The notes beneath the pieces were generated by a model that was not told where the DNA came from, did no database searches, and saw only the letters and a list, made by a program, of their open reading frames with translations. A DNA stretch of 5,425 bases from Vulcanimicrobiota bacterium (GTDB taxonomy: Bacteria > Vulcanimicrobiota > Vulcanimicrobiia > Vulcanimicrobiales > Vulcanimicrobiaceae): NCBI GenBank assembly GCA_003167055.1, contig PMUE01000209.1, positions 1,405-6,829 on the forward strand, written 5' to 3'. The translations under genes were made by a program, and so were the position numbers. How positions within the stretch are numbered: position 1 is the first letter of the stretch; each line of letters opens with the position of its first letter. Positions 4,909-5,425 of the stretch are shown here, one piece after another.

Positions 4909-5425
4909 TCGTTGCGCCGAGCGTAAGGCCGTTGAGTTCGAGTCCGCGCAGGCGCGCCGTGCTGGTTGTCTGATCGTAGAACAACTGCCGGTACATCAGT
5001 AATATATTTCCCCAGTGCTCGGCGTAGCCCAACCCGCCGTAGAATTGCGTGGTCGTCGTGTTGGCGTTTCCCCACCCGACGTCTTGGTAGAGGGGAATAA
5101 ACCAGCGGCCGCCGAGGTTGACCTTGCCGCGAACGCCGACGAGCCAATCGGTGATCGTTTGCGATTCTGAATCCGAACCGGTAAGCGGGACAAGGTTGAT
5201 CGGGCCGGTGAACGTCCAGTTCGCCGAGGTTCGCATACTTACGGAACGCACACCGGTAAAGACGATCGCCGTTCCGGCCTCACCATGGCCGACGACCAAC
5301 CCCGGCTGCAACTCCCACATCGTCGTGTTCAGATGCCATCCTACCGCCGCAGTAACGGGTATCTGCACGTTGCCGGCGGGCCCGGTGATGGTGACGGTGT
5401 TCGCACCAGTCTGCGACATATTCAG
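4898..5425 (-). CDS. Outer-membrane beta-barrel protein, N-terminus beyond the window
   Basis: The last 175 residues are visible and the frame stays open to the edge. The first ATG (5419) is probably internal, because no signal peptide follows it and the sequence begins in the middle of a strand pattern. The visible part alternates hydrophobic and polar residues with aromatic girdles: WLVGVRGKVNLGGRWFIPLY (94-113), QDVGWG, then FYGGLGYAEHWGNILLMYRQ (128-147), and a terminal LNGLTLGATINL strand. This resembles a family of hypothetical proteobacterial outer-membrane proteins reading WFIPYYLDVG and GIGYAFxWGD (recalled, not searched). No cysteine is visible. The stop at 4898 lies inside the 3' end of the convergent TRIC gene. 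It is not related by sequence to the other barrel in this window. A role as a porin or surface barrel is likely; the substrate is unknown. Confidence 0.8.
   Translation of the reverse strand: MNMSQTGANTVTITGPAGNVQIPVTAAVGWHLNTTMWELQPGLVVGHGEAGTAIVFTGVRSVSMRTSANWTFTGPINLVPLTGSDSESQTITDWLVGVRGKVNLGGRWFIPLYQDVGWGNANTTTTQFYGGLGYAEHWGNILLMYRQLFYDQTTSTARLRGLELNGLTLGATINL

Noticed and set aside
1..5425. CRISPR array, tRNA/rRNA, insertion sequence or toxin-antitoxin pair
   Set aside because: No spaced direct repeats, tRNA cloverleaf, transposase or short paired toxin/antitoxin frames were seen on either strand.

Overview
The window is a GC-rich stretch of about 60% G+C by eye, densely coded, from a diderm bacterium. 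The mix fits an environmental lineage such as Candidatus Eremiobacterota (WPS-2): a copper-amine-oxidase-N-like domain fused through a polyproline linker to an outer-membrane barrel, a second unrelated barrel, a receiver domain, and a CheR relative. That placement is inference; no rRNA or marker gene is present.

Layout. On the + strand, bases 1-123 are the tail of a receiver domain, probably the end of a hybrid histidine kinase or response regulator. It overlaps a CheR-fold gene (108-977) whose methyltransferase motifs are almost all lost. Four - strand genes follow. In transcription order they are an unnamed three-helix membrane protein (4109-3486), an MgtC/SapB-type membrane protein joined to it by an ATGA overlap (3489-3025), the CuAO-N/proline-linker/barrel fusion (2960-1761), and a secreted protein built of two copies of a beta-rich unit (1681-1001). 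The gap between the last two holds two perfect hairpins. Divergent from this group is a + strand TRIC/UPF0126-type channel gene (4174-4908). Its 3' end overlaps, tail to tail, the 3' end of a truncated outer-membrane barrel gene that enters from the right edge.

Working together. The receiver and pseudo-CheR genes look like a coupled signalling pair. The membrane protein, MgtC and TRIC genes share a 64-bp divergent control region, and two of them belong to families tied to cation or membrane-potential homeostasis. The fusion barrel and the duplicated secreted protein are envelope components that could be on the same transcript. No mobile elements, RNA genes or CRISPR arrays were seen, and no gene-free stretch exceeds 80 bases. 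The items most worth following up are the degenerate CheR beside a receiver domain and the CuAO-N barrel as a possible cell-wall-tethered porin.
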